DNA from: Gnetum montanum
Taxonomy: Eukaryota > Streptophyta > Gnetopsida > Gnetales > Gnetaceae
Reading direction: 5' to 3'
Assembly (NCBI GenBank): GCA_015680685.1
Contig: MNCI01004036.1
Location: 345,770 to 409,769 of the forward strand
Length of the DNA: 64,000 nt
How positions within the stretch are numbered: the stretch's first letter is position 1; each line of letters begins with the position of its first letter. Below are positions 21,536 through 32,599 of the stretch, in pieces. The position numbers were made by a program, and so were the translations under genes. Below the pieces are notes generated by a model, which made no database searches, was not told the DNA's origin, and saw only the letters and a program-made list of their open reading frames with translations.

Positions 21536-23720
21536 GCTCAAAGGTACTTGATGCAGAGAATGAGGGTACTAGAGATGTAGGGCGATCAACCAGAGTAGGT
21601 TTTGAAGGCTGGAGAGGAATGTTGGGCCAAAAGAAAGGTTGTTTCCTTGATCGATTATCTAGAACACTTGGTTGAAAAACTACCTTGGAACTACCTTGAG
21701 GTAATCGTCTTGGAGCTTGTCTACCTTGGACTACCTTGAGGTTAAGGTAATCGTCTTGGACCTTGTCTACATGCTAGGCGAGGATTTAATGCATACACTC
21801 TAGACTCTTGTAAGTGTGACATCATAGGGCAACATCCCTTTGGATGTTCATATTGATAGATGTTACATTTAGTTTCATCATCAAAGTTAGATTCCACAAC
21901 TTCCTCTACTACAGTAGCTTTACCCATACCTCTTTAGTAGGCACATTCAGCTTCTTTTCATCGTATATAATTACGATCACTATTTTACTCTTTGGATTCT
22001 TCAACAATCTTCAAAGCGATTCGATAATTTTCATCCAAAAAGTCCCATAATTTTTTAACCTTGGCTAAAATGTTAGTAACAAATTTTTGGATAGGCAAGG
22101 TCTTTCTGTTCACCACATCATCAAGTGGTGACTCCTCCTTGGCATAAAATTGGACCTCTCATTTTCTAATAGATGGGTCCCTATTATACTCTTTAGCACT
22201 CTCCATTTTCATAGCTCACCTTCTTCTTTTTCTACCTACTCAATTAGCCTTTGGATCTGATGAGCTCTCATTTTAGACAACCTCCCTTGGGCATACACCC
22301 CAAGGATTCTTCTTGTTTCTGCTCTGAGCCCATCTATGATGTGGTGAAGTTGTTCCCTCTGATAGTAACCATGGCTAGGGCACCTATGCAAGAGTGAATA
22401 GTATTATTCCATGGTAGCATCTAAGGGTTCATGTATTCCTTTTTTCCAGCCTTGGATTTGCCTTCTCAGATTAGACAGTCTAGAGTACGTTTGATGTTTG
22501 TCATTGAATAGTTCTAACATGGTACTCCATCTTCGAATAGATTCCAGTTCTAAGGACTAGTACCAACTTTTAGCTTCATTAATGAGTGTCCTTGAAAAAA
22601 GCTTGAGTTTTTTCCACTCATTCTCAATGTTCTATAAGGCACAGACATCTTGAAAAGCTTGTACATGTGTTTGCAAATTAGAATTGTATCCCCCCTCAAA
22701 TCTTGGAATATTTTTCATATCTAGGCACTTAATCTAACTATCCCTCATATGCCTGGTTGGGATTTTCATTTCCTTCACACTGTTAAGCATACTTTGAGTC
22801 ACTAGTAAAGTTTCATCATCATCACTATGTTTACGATACCGATGATGGTTTTGGCCACCCCTTCAATTTTGGCGGCCTTCATGGTCATTGTTATTTCATT
22901 GATCACCTTCATCATGGTTGTTTCAACGGTGGCTTCCATGAGAATCATCAAATGAAGAGAAATTTTTGGAATTAGATGAAGAGGATGAAGAGGAATGTGG
23001 ATTTCCACTGCCATTACAGTTTCTACCACCACTCTTATGCTTTTTACGATCACCATCATTAGATCCCTTGTTATTGTGATGTTTACCTAAGTCCCTACCT
23101 TGGCTATCACTTTTTCTTAAACCTGATTTGATTTATGAATAATTGATCACATGGTCAAGTTCACACCCTTACCATTAGTAACAAGGAATGGAGAATACTC
23201 ATGTTGAGAACTTTCCAAGGGAGGATCCTCATTGTCCTCTTAATCTAGCAGGAACAAGGGATTAGTATAATGTTTCCCCTTTGTGGCTTCATGGAATCTC
23301 TCCGAACGTTTATCTCACTTATGTTGTGTTTCATTGGGATAATAGTTTCAAGTGTCATATCCATTCACAATGTACTCTTTGTGAAGATCTGCTATGCCCA
23401 ACTTCTTAAGGGTTTTAAATAGCATTCCGGGCATAGATCTATCGAGGGGAAAAACGACATTGCCCTCCATATCACGCCACACATCTATTCAACCTGATGT
23501 AGGATGAATGTGAAATTTGGCCCAAACTCATCTAGATGAGTGTATACTACATTTCATTCTTGTGGGACCAATGGTTTAGTATCTTCAGGCTTACAAGAAG
23601 AAGAAGAAATTTTGTGAAACAAAATGAAATTTTCAGTGTGCTTCTATAATATATGTATAGTGGGAATGTTATTGACTTTTAGGTTCGTGCAATGATATTA
23701 GTGGTATCCACTTAGACCTA
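21536..23720 (-). pseudogene. A3 gag
   Basis: Broken into short frames, it aligns with A5 gag. Recognisable minus-strand pieces are a start region near 23590 (YTHLDEFGPNFTFILHQ), a His/Ser/Asn-rich linker near 22800-23060, a Retrotrans_gag-like core at 22100-22750, and a tail with CNIYQYEHPKGCCPM near 21850. No CCHC zinc knuckle can be seen. The role would be particle assembly. Confidence 0.75.
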
Positions 23721-23742
23721 AATAGCACACATTCCATAAACA

Positions 23743-23764
23743 AAGTCCCCGACAATGGTGCCAA
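23743..23764 (-). promoter_or_regulatory. A3 primer binding site (tRNA-Asp type)
   Basis: On the minus strand, immediately after the 5' LTR end gctcatca, the sequence is TTGGCACCATTGTCGGGGAC. Athila-type elements use tRNA-Asp with TGGCGCCGTTGCCGGGGA, and this differs from it by transitions. Confidence 0.75.
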
Positions 23765-24662
23765 TGATGAGCAGCGAGGTACCCCTATGCCTAACCATAC
23801 GAATCATGAAGTGTTCATGTGTGACTTGGTTAAATTTTGTAGACTTTGTCATTTCCAATGCACTAGTATTTTAGGAAGTGAATCTAGCCTTAAGGTTAAT
23901 CATTGTCCTCCCAATTACACTTGTGATGTACATTAGTATGATTAAGTGTAACTAAGGCATCTAATTTTTATCATTTTGTATTTTATATTTTAGGTGCTTG
24001 AAATGTAGGTAAAAGGAATTTGATTAACTAATCTAAATTAATTAATTAACTACCATTTAACTAATCCTAACATAAGTATCTATTCCCACTTTTCATACAT
24101 GTTCTGAACCCACGTATCCACTGCTGGGTGACCAAACGCTATGCTACTGGGCGTGCCAAGCGATGACGCTACTAGGATTACCAAACGAATGCATGTTATG
24201 CTCGAAGTGGTTGTACTTATGTGTGTAATCTATCTCGCATAATTATCTCATTAATGTAATAACTGGAAAATATTTGATAGCTAATTGAAAAAAATTAATA
24301 AATAATTGAAAACATTAAATGCATAAATAAAATAGCTAATCTATCCAAACTGCTACAAGGTTTATCAGAAAACTCATTTTTATTGCCACACACATTGTCG
24401 TGCTCAAATACAACAATGCTCGAATAAAGATTCGTACACTTAATGACTCCTACTATAGGCACTCAGGGAGAAAATTCTAACTTTCGAATAGAAAAAATGT
24501 CAGATCTTCACTACTACTAAAATCTTGATTCCCCATAAATGCGATTAGTAGGCACGTATTTATAGGTGATAGACAAACACTACGTCAACGAGGCCTTATC
24601 GACATAGGGTGAGATGCGTCGACGAGGCCTCATTAATGCAACCAACCAACCATGACTCATCA
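23765..24662 (-). repeat. A3 5' LTR (U3 of the CGAYGAGGCC type)
   Basis: 898 bp, beginning TGATGAGTCATGG and ending CTGCTCATCA on the minus strand. U3 has two gacgaggcc or gataaggcc motifs within 70 bp of the start, TATAAATA reads at about 24556-24563, and the R/U5 block with gcctatagtaggagtc follows. Flanked on the right by TSD atgtt. Confidence 0.9.
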
Positions 24663-25390
24663 ATGTTGTTAGTTTATGGTTAACCCCAAGTATCACCAAT
24701 GAAGTGGGTTCCATTATCTAATATTAGCATTCTAGGTACTCCAAATTGGTTCACCACATGTTGAAAAAACTTGGTAGTTGTTTTTGCTGTACAGTCTTTC
24801 ACTATTGCTACCTTTACTCATTTTGTGCAATAATCCAAAATCATAATAATATAAACTTTTCCATTTGACATCAATTAAATGGACCGCATAAAATTAATTC
24901 CCCAAATATCAAAAGGCTCTAGCAACTGTATCCTATGTTGTGGCCCTTCATATTTGGCTGTAATTCCTCCATCTCTTTGGTAGCATTCGCAAGATTGTGC
25001 GAACATGTGGGCATCCCTAAATAGAGTAGGCCAAAAGTAGCCTACCATTAGTATTTTAAGTTTTGTTCTATTCCCTACATAATGGCCAACACATGGACCA
25101 TCATGGGTGTCCTATAAAGCTCTTTGCTGGTCATGATCTGGCACACACCATCTAACAAGCCCATTTACATAGATCTTGTATAGGTTGCCATTGATTTCCA
25201 TATACCTTTTGGCTTTATGAACGAATTGTTCTCATTGTTTTCTACTACATTTAATATTAAGCTCTCATGTTATGAGATAAGTCAAGTACTTTGTGATCCA
25301 TGGCTTCCTTGTTGAATCTACAACCTTTACTGTTTTAGTAAATAGGTCCTTGTTGGGAAATTGATCTAATAAAGGTTCCACTTGACTATC
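24663..25390 (-). pseudogene. A2 integrase, N-terminal and core part
   Basis: The minus-strand translation resumes the integrase exactly at the A3 insertion point. It holds the zinc-binding region (CQRDGGITAKYEGPQH-like text near 24960-25010), the core start near 24900 with FGELIL-like damage, and the D-N-G-T stretch near 24705. The upstream part, with HDGPCVGHYVG-like text, lies near 25080-25120. Stops are frequent. Together with 9282-9936 it makes one ancestral integrase. Confidence 0.8.
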
Positions 25391-25790
25391 TACATCCCAT
25401 CTTAACCTTAATAAATGATTAGCCACTAAATTTTATGTTTCTTTCTTATTAATCATTATGATGTCAAACTCTTGGAGAATCACAAGCCATCTTACCAGTA
25501 TGGGACTAACCACTGGCTTGTTCATTAGAAATCGAATAGCACCATGATCAATGTGGATGTAAACTTGGTAACTAAGCACATAATGGTAAAATTTTTTAAG
25601 TGCATATACGACATCCATCAACTTCTTTTCAATTTTTATGGATTTTAATTATGTCCCTGTGATGCTTCTACTAGCATAGTGTATGTAGTATGGTCTTTCT
25701 TTATCATCAAGTTGTATCAGTACTACCCCAAGTGCATAGTTGGAAGCATCAATCATGATATGAAAAGGCTTTGACCAATTCAAATCTTAG
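25391..25790 (-). pseudogene. A2 RNase H
   Basis: MMDVVYALKKFYHYVLSYQVYIHIDHGAIRFLMNKP and VRWLVILQEFDIIMINKKE (25433-25621) match the C-terminal half of RNase H in A1 and A5. FHIMIDASNYALGVVLIQLDD lies just upstream near 25690-25770. The frame is interrupted around 25625. Confidence 0.85.
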
Positions 25791-26480
25791 AGGAGTGCAT
25801 CTCAACTAACGTTTGTTCTAAGTTTTGTATTCCTTTTCACATGACTCATTCCACTCAAAAGGTGCATCCTTCTTTGTGAGCTTTATAAGTGATTTGGCTA
25901 TTTTCAAAACATTTTCAATAAATCTTCTATAGTATCCCATATGGCCAAATAAGGATCTTACATCTTTTACTATATGTGGTTGTTGAGTGATATTTTGGAT
26001 GACTTTGATTTTCTCAAGATCTACCTCTATACCCTTCTAAGAGATTCTTTGTCCCAGCATTATGCCTTCCTAGACCATAAGATGGCTCTTCTACCAATTG
26101 AGCTTTAGATTGGTTTCAACACATTGTTTGAGTACTTGCTCTAGCCTGTCCAATGCTTGTTTAAATTCTATCCCATACATGGAAAAATCATCTATAAAAA
26201 TTTTAACACCATTGTCTATCAACTTTTGGAAGATGCTTAAAGCCTGTCTCTAGAAGGTTGTTGGTGCATTAAACAAACCGAAAGGCATTTGTCTATAAGC
26301 AAATGTTTCCCATGGACTGGTGAATGTGCATTTCTCTTAGTCTTCATGTGCAATGTAGATTTGATAATATCTATTGTGCCCATCTAGAAAACTATAATAC
26401 TCATGTCCTAAAATTGTGTCCAAGACATGATCAACAAATGGCAATGGAAAATGATCCTTAAACATGGCTAAATTCAACAA
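25791..26480 (-). pseudogene. A2 reverse transcriptase, truncated by the assembly gap
   Basis: The minus-strand text includes DHVLDTILGHEYYSFLDGHN near 26380-26440, QMPFGLFNAPTTF near 26260-26300, the box FIDDFSMYG near 26180-26200 (first M of MDDF changed to I), and YYRRFIENVLKIAKSLIKLTKKD near 25870-25930. The fingers are in the N gap. Confidence 0.82.
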
Positions 26481-26808
26481 NNNNNNNNNNNNNNNNNNNN
26501 NNNNNNNNNNNNNNNNNNNNNNNNNNNNNNNNNNNNNNNNNNNNNNNNNNNNNNNNNNNNNNNNNNNNNNNNNNNNNNNNNNNNNNNNNNNNNNNNNNNN
26601 NNNNNNNNNNNNNNNNNNNNNNNNNNNNNNNNNNNNNNNNNNNNNNNNNNNNNNNNNNNNNNNNNNNNNNNNNNNNNNNNNNNNNNNNNNNNNNNNNNNN
26701 NNNNNNNNNNNNNNNNNNNNNNNNNNNNNNNNNNNNNNNNNNNNNNNNNNNNNNNNNNNNNNNNNNNNNNNNNNNNNNNNNNNNNNNNNNNNNNNNNNNN
26801 NNNNNNNN
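26481..26808. other. Assembly gap (328 N)
   Basis: A run of N inside A2, between RT and protease. The ORFs that run through it are artefacts of translating N. Confidence 1.
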
Positions 26809-27130
26809 GTGCTAAGCTAAGCTCTTCCCATGATAATTGGGAATTCTCCCTTATTTTGCCCAACGTGAATGACTAGAAAATTAGCAAGATAAGGCCAATC
26901 ACTAATGATAGTAATCACATCATCCACCTGTCCAAGTGGAACTATGATTGACTAGTCTGCAAGCTCTAAACGAATGTTACTTTTATTTAGTGGTGGGAGG
27001 TTCTAGGCCTGGTACATGTCTTGAGATATCAAATTTACTCCAAACCCAAAATCTAATAGAGCTTTGCACAACTTTTATTTTGCTATTTAGAGATAAATCA
27101 AGGGACCTCTAGGATTATGCTTAACAATAG
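26809..27130 (-). pseudogene. A2 protease remnant
   Basis: Minus strand: SPLIYL-like text, then KALLDFGFGVNLIS at about 27030-27065 (Asp kept, Ser changed to Phe), then MYQA and NLPPLNKSNI, then a linker ending in IIMGRA-like text next to the gap. Upstream of SMHFTITIV (about 27130) the sequence turns into LTR. Confidence 0.7.
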
Positions 27131-27134
27131 TAAT

Positions 27135-27582
27135 AGTAAAATGCATTGAAGGTAAATCAATAACTAATGAACACAATATCATTAAGCTAAGTAAAAATAG
27201 GAAAATTATTCTAAGTGTAAACAATAAAGACTAAGTGATGCTACAATGATGTAGAGTAATCTTGATCTTCATTTTTGTGCATGAAACATGTCCAAGTACA
27301 TTCCACTCAAATAAAGACTCCATTCAATTACAAAACATCACACTATGGACATACACTCCTAAGTGCTAAATGCTAAAATTGAGAAAAAAAACTAATGGAA
27401 TTCTGATAAGTATGAAATGAAATTTTCTATGAATGATGTGGCTAAGTGTTGTATTTATACACTCATACATGTCCACAATATCATATATGCAACATTGTAT
27501 CTTGTGTCCCAACATTGAGGATCTAATATCATAGCTCCAATATCAGATACTCGATATTGTGGCTAAGAAAAAATTTGATTCA
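27135..27582 (-). repeat. A2 5' LTR, truncated in U5
   Basis: Starts TGAATCAAATTT at 27582 on the minus strand. U3 holds several atatc/gatat motifs (atatcgag, gatattgg), TATAAATA reads at about 27451-27458, and R/U5 carries aataaaga and gattactct blocks like the LTR at 31597. The LTR lacks its last part and the primer site. Confidence 0.7.
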
Positions 27583-28429
27583 ATAGGCTTGGATGTGAGC
27601 TTCCTATTGACTAATGCTAAAGTTGCATTTTGTGATCATATGGATTTGCTACTCTTAGTTTTTTGTACAACTTGAATGTAAGCTTCATGTTGATTAATGC
27701 TAATGTGTGAATTTGATGCATGTTTATACATTGTTGGGCATTGTTCATTGGAAATTAAGGATAGAAATTAAAGTCTCACATTTTTAAAAAATGGTTGAAA
27801 TTATAATAGCATGCCACCTATAGTAGTTATTATTTATTAGTCTATGTAGCACATCCATAAATTACAACTATGACAAGAAACCAATTGAACTAATTTAATA
27901 CAATCTTGAGTATGAGTTTCAAGACTATTCTAACTAATATTTTATAGTGTGTAGGGTGAACTATGTGCAAAGGAGACCTTATTTAACTAAAGCCTTTATG
28001 GCTGGAAAATGTAAAGAAAAGTGCTATGATGATGTCTAGGTGATACAAAATGAGCTAGAGCATAAAGGATAAATAATCCTTGTTGATATTTCTCTCAAAT
28101 TAAATTTCTTGATCCATTATGTTCATGGAATCATTCAAAACATTCATCATTTTAGCAGTTGAATTGATGCATCTTATTAATGCTATTGTTCACATCCTCT
28201 CTTAGTCTCACTCATATCATCTCTATGTTCTTATTATTGTAGCTACCCTTTCCTAGATTAATTTAGTATTTGATGTATTTAAAAGAAGTGTTAAATAGTT
28301 ATTGGTTTGATGGATAAAAATAGTCATAGTATGTTTTTGTATAAATAGATGATAGCCATTATTGCACATCATATTCACAGCCTAATTGATGCTAAGATTA
28401 AGTGAAGTACAAAACACGAAACAAGTAAA
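27583..28429. other. No recognised feature
   Basis: AT-rich sequence right of A2 with no ORF, LTR or family match that can be seen. It may hold the 3' end of the LINE relic to its right. Confidence 0.4.
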
Positions 28430-29430
28430 GGGAATTTGCCCCACTCTACAAGTTTGAGGCTTTATTGGTTCATGGTAATATTGGAAAAAGGTCTTATGAT
28501 CATGTTTCTACACTTTGGGCATGAAATCAAGTTGATTATGCAACATATTTTGTATTCCTTCTATAGTAATGGAGATTCAGGGAGTATCATTTACATACAA
28601 AATAAGATTTGCTGCTTAGGATCCAATGTTGATAGCATGAATATCTTGCACATTGCATAACCATTCCTATATTTCATCTATAAAGATACTAAAGAGAATT
28701 GGAGGAAGTGAACAATCTTGATTAACTCTAAATTTTTCTTTGGAATTGAATTTTTTCTTTGAATCATTGTATGTAATTTTATCATACCACCCTATAATCT
28801 TTTAGTTATAACCAATTTTTAAGGGAGGCTAATTTTATACAAGAGAAACCATCGTTTTGTGTAAACCATTGAATCATATACTTCTATAAAATCAACAAAA
28901 TAAATAAATAAATTTTTGTCAGGATTTTTTGCAAACTCCATGCAATGTTTGAGAATTGTTAAGTGATGAATAGTGTAGTAATTTTCTTTAGAACCTACTT
29001 CACACTTTGTCCTAATCTAGTTAACTCTAAAGATTTGGTTCTCTTTTTAAAAAAAGTGCTTAGAAAAAAAAGGATCATCACCCATAGGCTCAATGCTCAT
29101 ATCATTAAGGCAAGTCATAGGATGGTAGAGGATAAGCGAAAGCCTAAATTCTTTTGAGTGGTTGCATCCAAGTTCAAACCTAGGTCTTATGACTTGAAAA
29201 ATGAGTATCTTACCATCACAACAAGCGGTGGTCCCAACAAATTAGCAAAAATATTATTCATAATGATCATTTCATGATTCTTCAAATTATTTTTATCCCC
29301 CTTTATCACAGATTGTACATATAAATCATCCAAAGTTACAACTTTGCTAGATGCTACCTTTTTAATGTGCTTAGTAACTTCCTCAAAGTAAATTGGAGAG
29401 GTGTTTACTATAAAAATTATCAACTTCTCG
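28430..29430 (-). pseudogene. LINE (non-LTR) reverse transcriptase relic
   Basis: In minus-strand order, SPIYFEEVTKHIKKVASSK (29300-29420) is an RT N-terminal helix region. After a tRNA-like interruption come TILKHCMEFAKNPDKN and FIYFVDFIEVYDSMVYTKRW, the LINE palm motif A with F-V-D-F. KFRVNQDCSLPPILFSIFID at about 28690-28750 is the GxxQGxxLSPxLF block. LILYVNDT at about 28590-28620 corresponds to the catalytic F/YADD box, here with the first Asp lost. EGIQNMLHNQLDF follows. The endonuclease and 3' tail are not recognised. Old and dead. Confidence 0.75.
29160..29228 (-). repeat. tRNA-derived SINE-like head inside the LINE relic
   Basis: The minus strand has a box A-like stretch (tgttgtgatggtaag) and, about 35 bp later, a box B-like ctaggtttgaacttgg. 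The spacing suits an RNA polymerase III internal promoter. It lies between two parts of the LINE RT. Confidence 0.4.
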
Positions 29431-30101
29431 TAAATAGTTTATTATAAAATGAGAAGATATCTTTAAAAGAAAAATTAAATGATGGAGAGGCATTACAATG
29501 AAAACATTTTCAAAACCATCTATGCTCCTTTTTAATGATGTAAGTAACATACTCCTATTGCTACTCCCTTATAAATTTCCTCCTCTTGAGTCTAATCAAG
29601 TAGTTATGTCTTACCTAAACTTTGTATTATGTATCTCTTATTTGTATTCTCCATATTATGTCTAGCCTGAAGAATTCTCATCAAACCAATTATTTTGAGT
29701 ACCTTATTTTTGTGAATGCACAACTTGCTTATAGTTTTTCCTTAGCTTCCAAGTTAACTCTATATTGAATATCTTACAAATTATACCACTTCAACTTACC
29801 TATTCAAAGATTTTGAGTAATAACAATATCTAGTAGCACCATTTGTAAAGTCCTTAGATAGTTTGTATATCTTTAAACTTGCAACATTACAACTTACCTC
29901 TTCAAGGACTCTGAATAATAATAGTATATTATACCTCTTTGTTGACATGGCTATCACATACAATCTTACTTAGAAACCAACTCAAAATTATTTTTTACTT
30001 TAGTGTGTTTTGTACATTCTTTACTAGGACTTGTAATAAGGATTCTTCTAAAGATTTCTAGAATAGGAGCTCTTAGTGAATGATAAGAGCCTATCTCTTG
30101 G
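29431..30101. other. No recognised feature
   Basis: AT-rich sequence with no ORF or repeat match. It could be the upstream part of the LINE relic or the target site of element C. Confidence 0.4.
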
Positions 30102-30947
30102 TGTATGAACACCTCTTATAAGGTCTATTTTCATTCCTATGGATGGTCATTTATAGGTTTTGGAAAGCTAGAGAGACATCTTGGCTTATAGCTAGAATGC
30201 ATAAGAGACATCCCAATGGAAGAGGAGACATCTTGTCCTTCTAGGAAACATCTCCCCAAAATAGGAAATGTCTTTGTCTAGAAAAAGATGCATCATCAAA
30301 ATAGGATACATCTCCCAAAACCAAGAGATGCCTCATTTGAGAGCCTAGGATAATAGTAAGAAATATTGCCAAGGTTGTAGATGTTCCATACAGTCTCAAA
30401 AAATTTCCAAGTTGATAGTTCCAAGTTTAGAAACAACCAAAAAATATGAGAATAAGATGAAAACAACGAGGAATCTCCAAGTTGATGTTAAATAAGATTT
30501 ATCTGGGGTTGTTGCCTTGAATTTAATAAATATTGTATGTGTTTTCATGTTTTATAGCATGAGATGTGATGAGAACAGAGTTGGTTGAGAGAGATTACAT
30601 GAGTTAGTATGCATTTGTATGGTCAATTATGTGTTTGATCATTGTAGCTCTTAGTGTGTGTTGTATTTGGTTCTTAGTCTTATATTTGTGGGATCAATCT
30701 CATTTAGGTATGCCTTGCATTGAGATTAATCATTATGTGGTTGTAGAGCCTCATGCACTGTAATATCATTGAGTGTGTTAGTGTGTTTTTTATGAAATAT
30801 AGAACCATTATAATTATAACCTTCTTTTACATTAATTAAAGATTGCTAGTTTTTCTTATTTTTTAGAAAATTGAATTATCTTCATAAGATTTGAATTCAT
30901 TGGGCATTTAAAGGATTAAAACAAAGCATAATAACCCTGCTCCAACA
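30102..30947 (+). repeat. C element 5' LTR
   Basis: Begins TGTATGAACACC and ends CTCCAACA, 846 bp. It matches 48187-49004 over its length: the shared blocks are ggatggtcatttatagg, multiple agacatc/agatgtc repeats in U3, and tggttgtagagcctcatg near the end. The repeats agacatctt, agagatgcc and gagacatc form a degenerate array at about 30170-30340. Confidence 0.85.
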
Positions 30948-30950
30948 TTA

Positions 30951-30968
30951 TTGGTATCAAAGTTAGGT
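30951..30968 (+). promoter_or_regulatory. C element primer binding site (initiator tRNA-Met type)
   Basis: ttggtatcaaagttagg follows the LTR by 3 bp. The plant initiator tRNA-Met primer site is TGGTATCAGAGC, so one G-to-A change is present. Confidence 0.75.
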
Positions 30969-31017
30969 TGAGTGTTGCTTGGAATTTGGTTGTAGATTTT
31001 TGTGTCAATTTTAGATG

Positions 31018-31596
31018 GTGCCTAAGAAGAAATAGGTTTAAGCCTTAAATAGAGACATGGAGAGCATGAAATCTACCTTTCAACTGACGATTGATCAATT
31101 GGATGGGATCAATGCTAAGGTGGATAGAAATGCATATCGAAATCTAATTCAGACTCATGCAGATGATGAGTATTCATGTTTGAATGATAATGAAGTTTCT
31201 CAACCTAATGGAGGGGGAGTAGATGAGGGGAAAGAACATTCTAGCTATGAAAGCGTGGGAACCCATTAACTAAGGATTCTAGTGGAAGTAAATCCAAACC
31301 CTCATGTTAGAACTCCAATAATTCAATCATTTTCATCTACAACTTCTTATGGTAAGCTTGATAATGAAGATGAAGTAAGACTTACTAGAGCATTTAGAAA
31401 TGCTTCTAGACTTCTGTATGTATAACTAAAGACTTTTAATGGTGTATATGACACCAATTCCTTTGCAAGTTGGTTGAAGGTACTTGACAAGCATTTTGAG
31501 TTGAAAGAGATACCAAATCAATTAAGGGTACTAATTGTTGAATCTAGATTAGAATATATGGCTTCTACTTGATGAAAAAAGGAGTTCCAAAGTTAT
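31018..31596 (+). pseudogene. C element gag, N-terminal part
   Basis: The frame opens MVPKKK, has stops, then continues MESMKSTFQLTIDQLDG and reaches a Retrotrans_gag core (TFNGVYDTNSFASWLKVLDK, then FELKEIPNQLRV and LEYMAST). The next codons read TGATGA, most simply two Trp codons (TGG TGG) each hit by G-to-A, since a WW pair is usual here in gag. The ORF is cut at 31596 by the LTR of A4. The ORF 31057-31269 is the open part. Confidence 0.75.
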
Positions 31597-32475
31597 TGAT
31601 GAGTCATGTTTTTGTAGGGCTCCGATATCGTAGCCACATTATCAAGTATCCAATATTAGGGTACAACCTCCGATGTCGAGGATTCGATATCACCTCATCC
31701 GTGCTAGCCTATAAATACAACATTTGGGTGCATGGTTTTAGAGATATATATATAGAGAAGGAAATAGATAGGTAGTCAAAAAGTAACAAAATTCTATTTG
31801 TTTATTTCTAGTGCATGCCCGCAGTGTAATGTTAAGTGATTGTATGACGTTCTTTTTCGAATGTGATGTACTTAGACATGTTACATGCTCAGAAATAAAG
31901 ATTGAGATTACTTCTATCATTGGAGCATCCGCTTAGCTTTATTATTGTTAATTACTTAAATGTTTACTATTTTCCTTAGTTAATGTTTATCATTTATTAC
32001 TCTTTATTGTTTCTATCATTAAGTAGAATGAGTACGACTAATCATGAGCACTTAAGTATAATTACCTAGTAACCCAGTAGTGTTATTATTTAGTACACCT
32101 AGTAATGGTACACTTGGTAATCCTAGTAGTAGTTGTACAAAGTCCAAGGCATGCATAGAAGGTTAGAAATGAATACTCATCACACATAGGCCAGTTTAGA
32201 CTATACTTTTCATTGTTAATTAGATTAAATAATTAATTTCTCTATCATCATTAGGAGTAACATAAGACCGCAATAACATCAATTATCATATGCCTCACTT
32301 TGGACTAAACCATATGTGACAAAGCTACCACTAGTCCAAGTAGAAATACAATGAACTGTAATTAAGACATAATGATCTAGATGCCACAATTAGTTCCATC
32401 CATGGAATTCAACTAGATCATGCATGAACGCTTGTGATTCATATGGTTGAGCATGGGGGTATTCACCGCTCATCA
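31597..32475 (+). repeat. A4 5' LTR (U3 of the GATATC type)
   Basis: TGATGAGTCATG to GCTCATCA, 879 bp. U3 has ccgatatcg, ccaatatta, ccgatgtcg and tcgatatca, then CTATAAATA at about 31710. R/U5 holds gtgcatgcccgcagtgtaat. The end ggttgagcatgggggtattc is the family A consensus. Confidence 0.88.
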
Positions 32476-32496
32476 TTGGTACTATTGCTAAGGATG
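32476..32496 (+). promoter_or_regulatory. A4 primer binding site, decayed
   Basis: ttggtactattgctaaggat abuts the LTR end. Compared with the A3 site (TTGGCACCATTGTCGGGGAC) it differs mainly by transitions. Confidence 0.65.
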
Positions 32497-32599
32497 GTGG
32501 TAGTTACCTAAATTAATTATATTATACATGATTTCTATAAATCCATTAACAATTTATCTTTTAGAAAATATTAAGTCACACACATCATTAACTAATAAC

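Larger units (their letters stand above)
9937..24662 (-). mobile_element. A3: complete, nested Athila-like Ty3/gypsy element with third ORF
   Basis: Both LTRs, the primer site, gag, protease, RT, RNase H, integrase, 3' ORF and polypurine tract are all present in order on the minus strand. It sits in A2's integrase, flanked by a perfect 5-bp duplication, atgtt at 9932-9936 and 24663-24667. It spans about 14.7 kb, of which 1.77 kb is a later insertion in its 3' LTR. All ORFs are broken by stops. This is the best reference copy of the family in the window. Confidence 0.93.
24663..27582 (-). mobile_element. A2, 5' half
   Basis: Continuation of A2 to the right of A3. On the minus strand it runs from an LTR remnant (27135-27582) directly into a protease relic (26809-27130), then the assembly gap, RT, RNase H and integrase. 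Gag and the primer site are missing. A deletion therefore joined LTR U5 to the protease at about 27130. Confidence 0.85.

Noticed and set aside
26464-26863. ORFs of 118 and 129 codons on both strands
   Set aside because: They run through the N gap and consist mostly of undefined residues.
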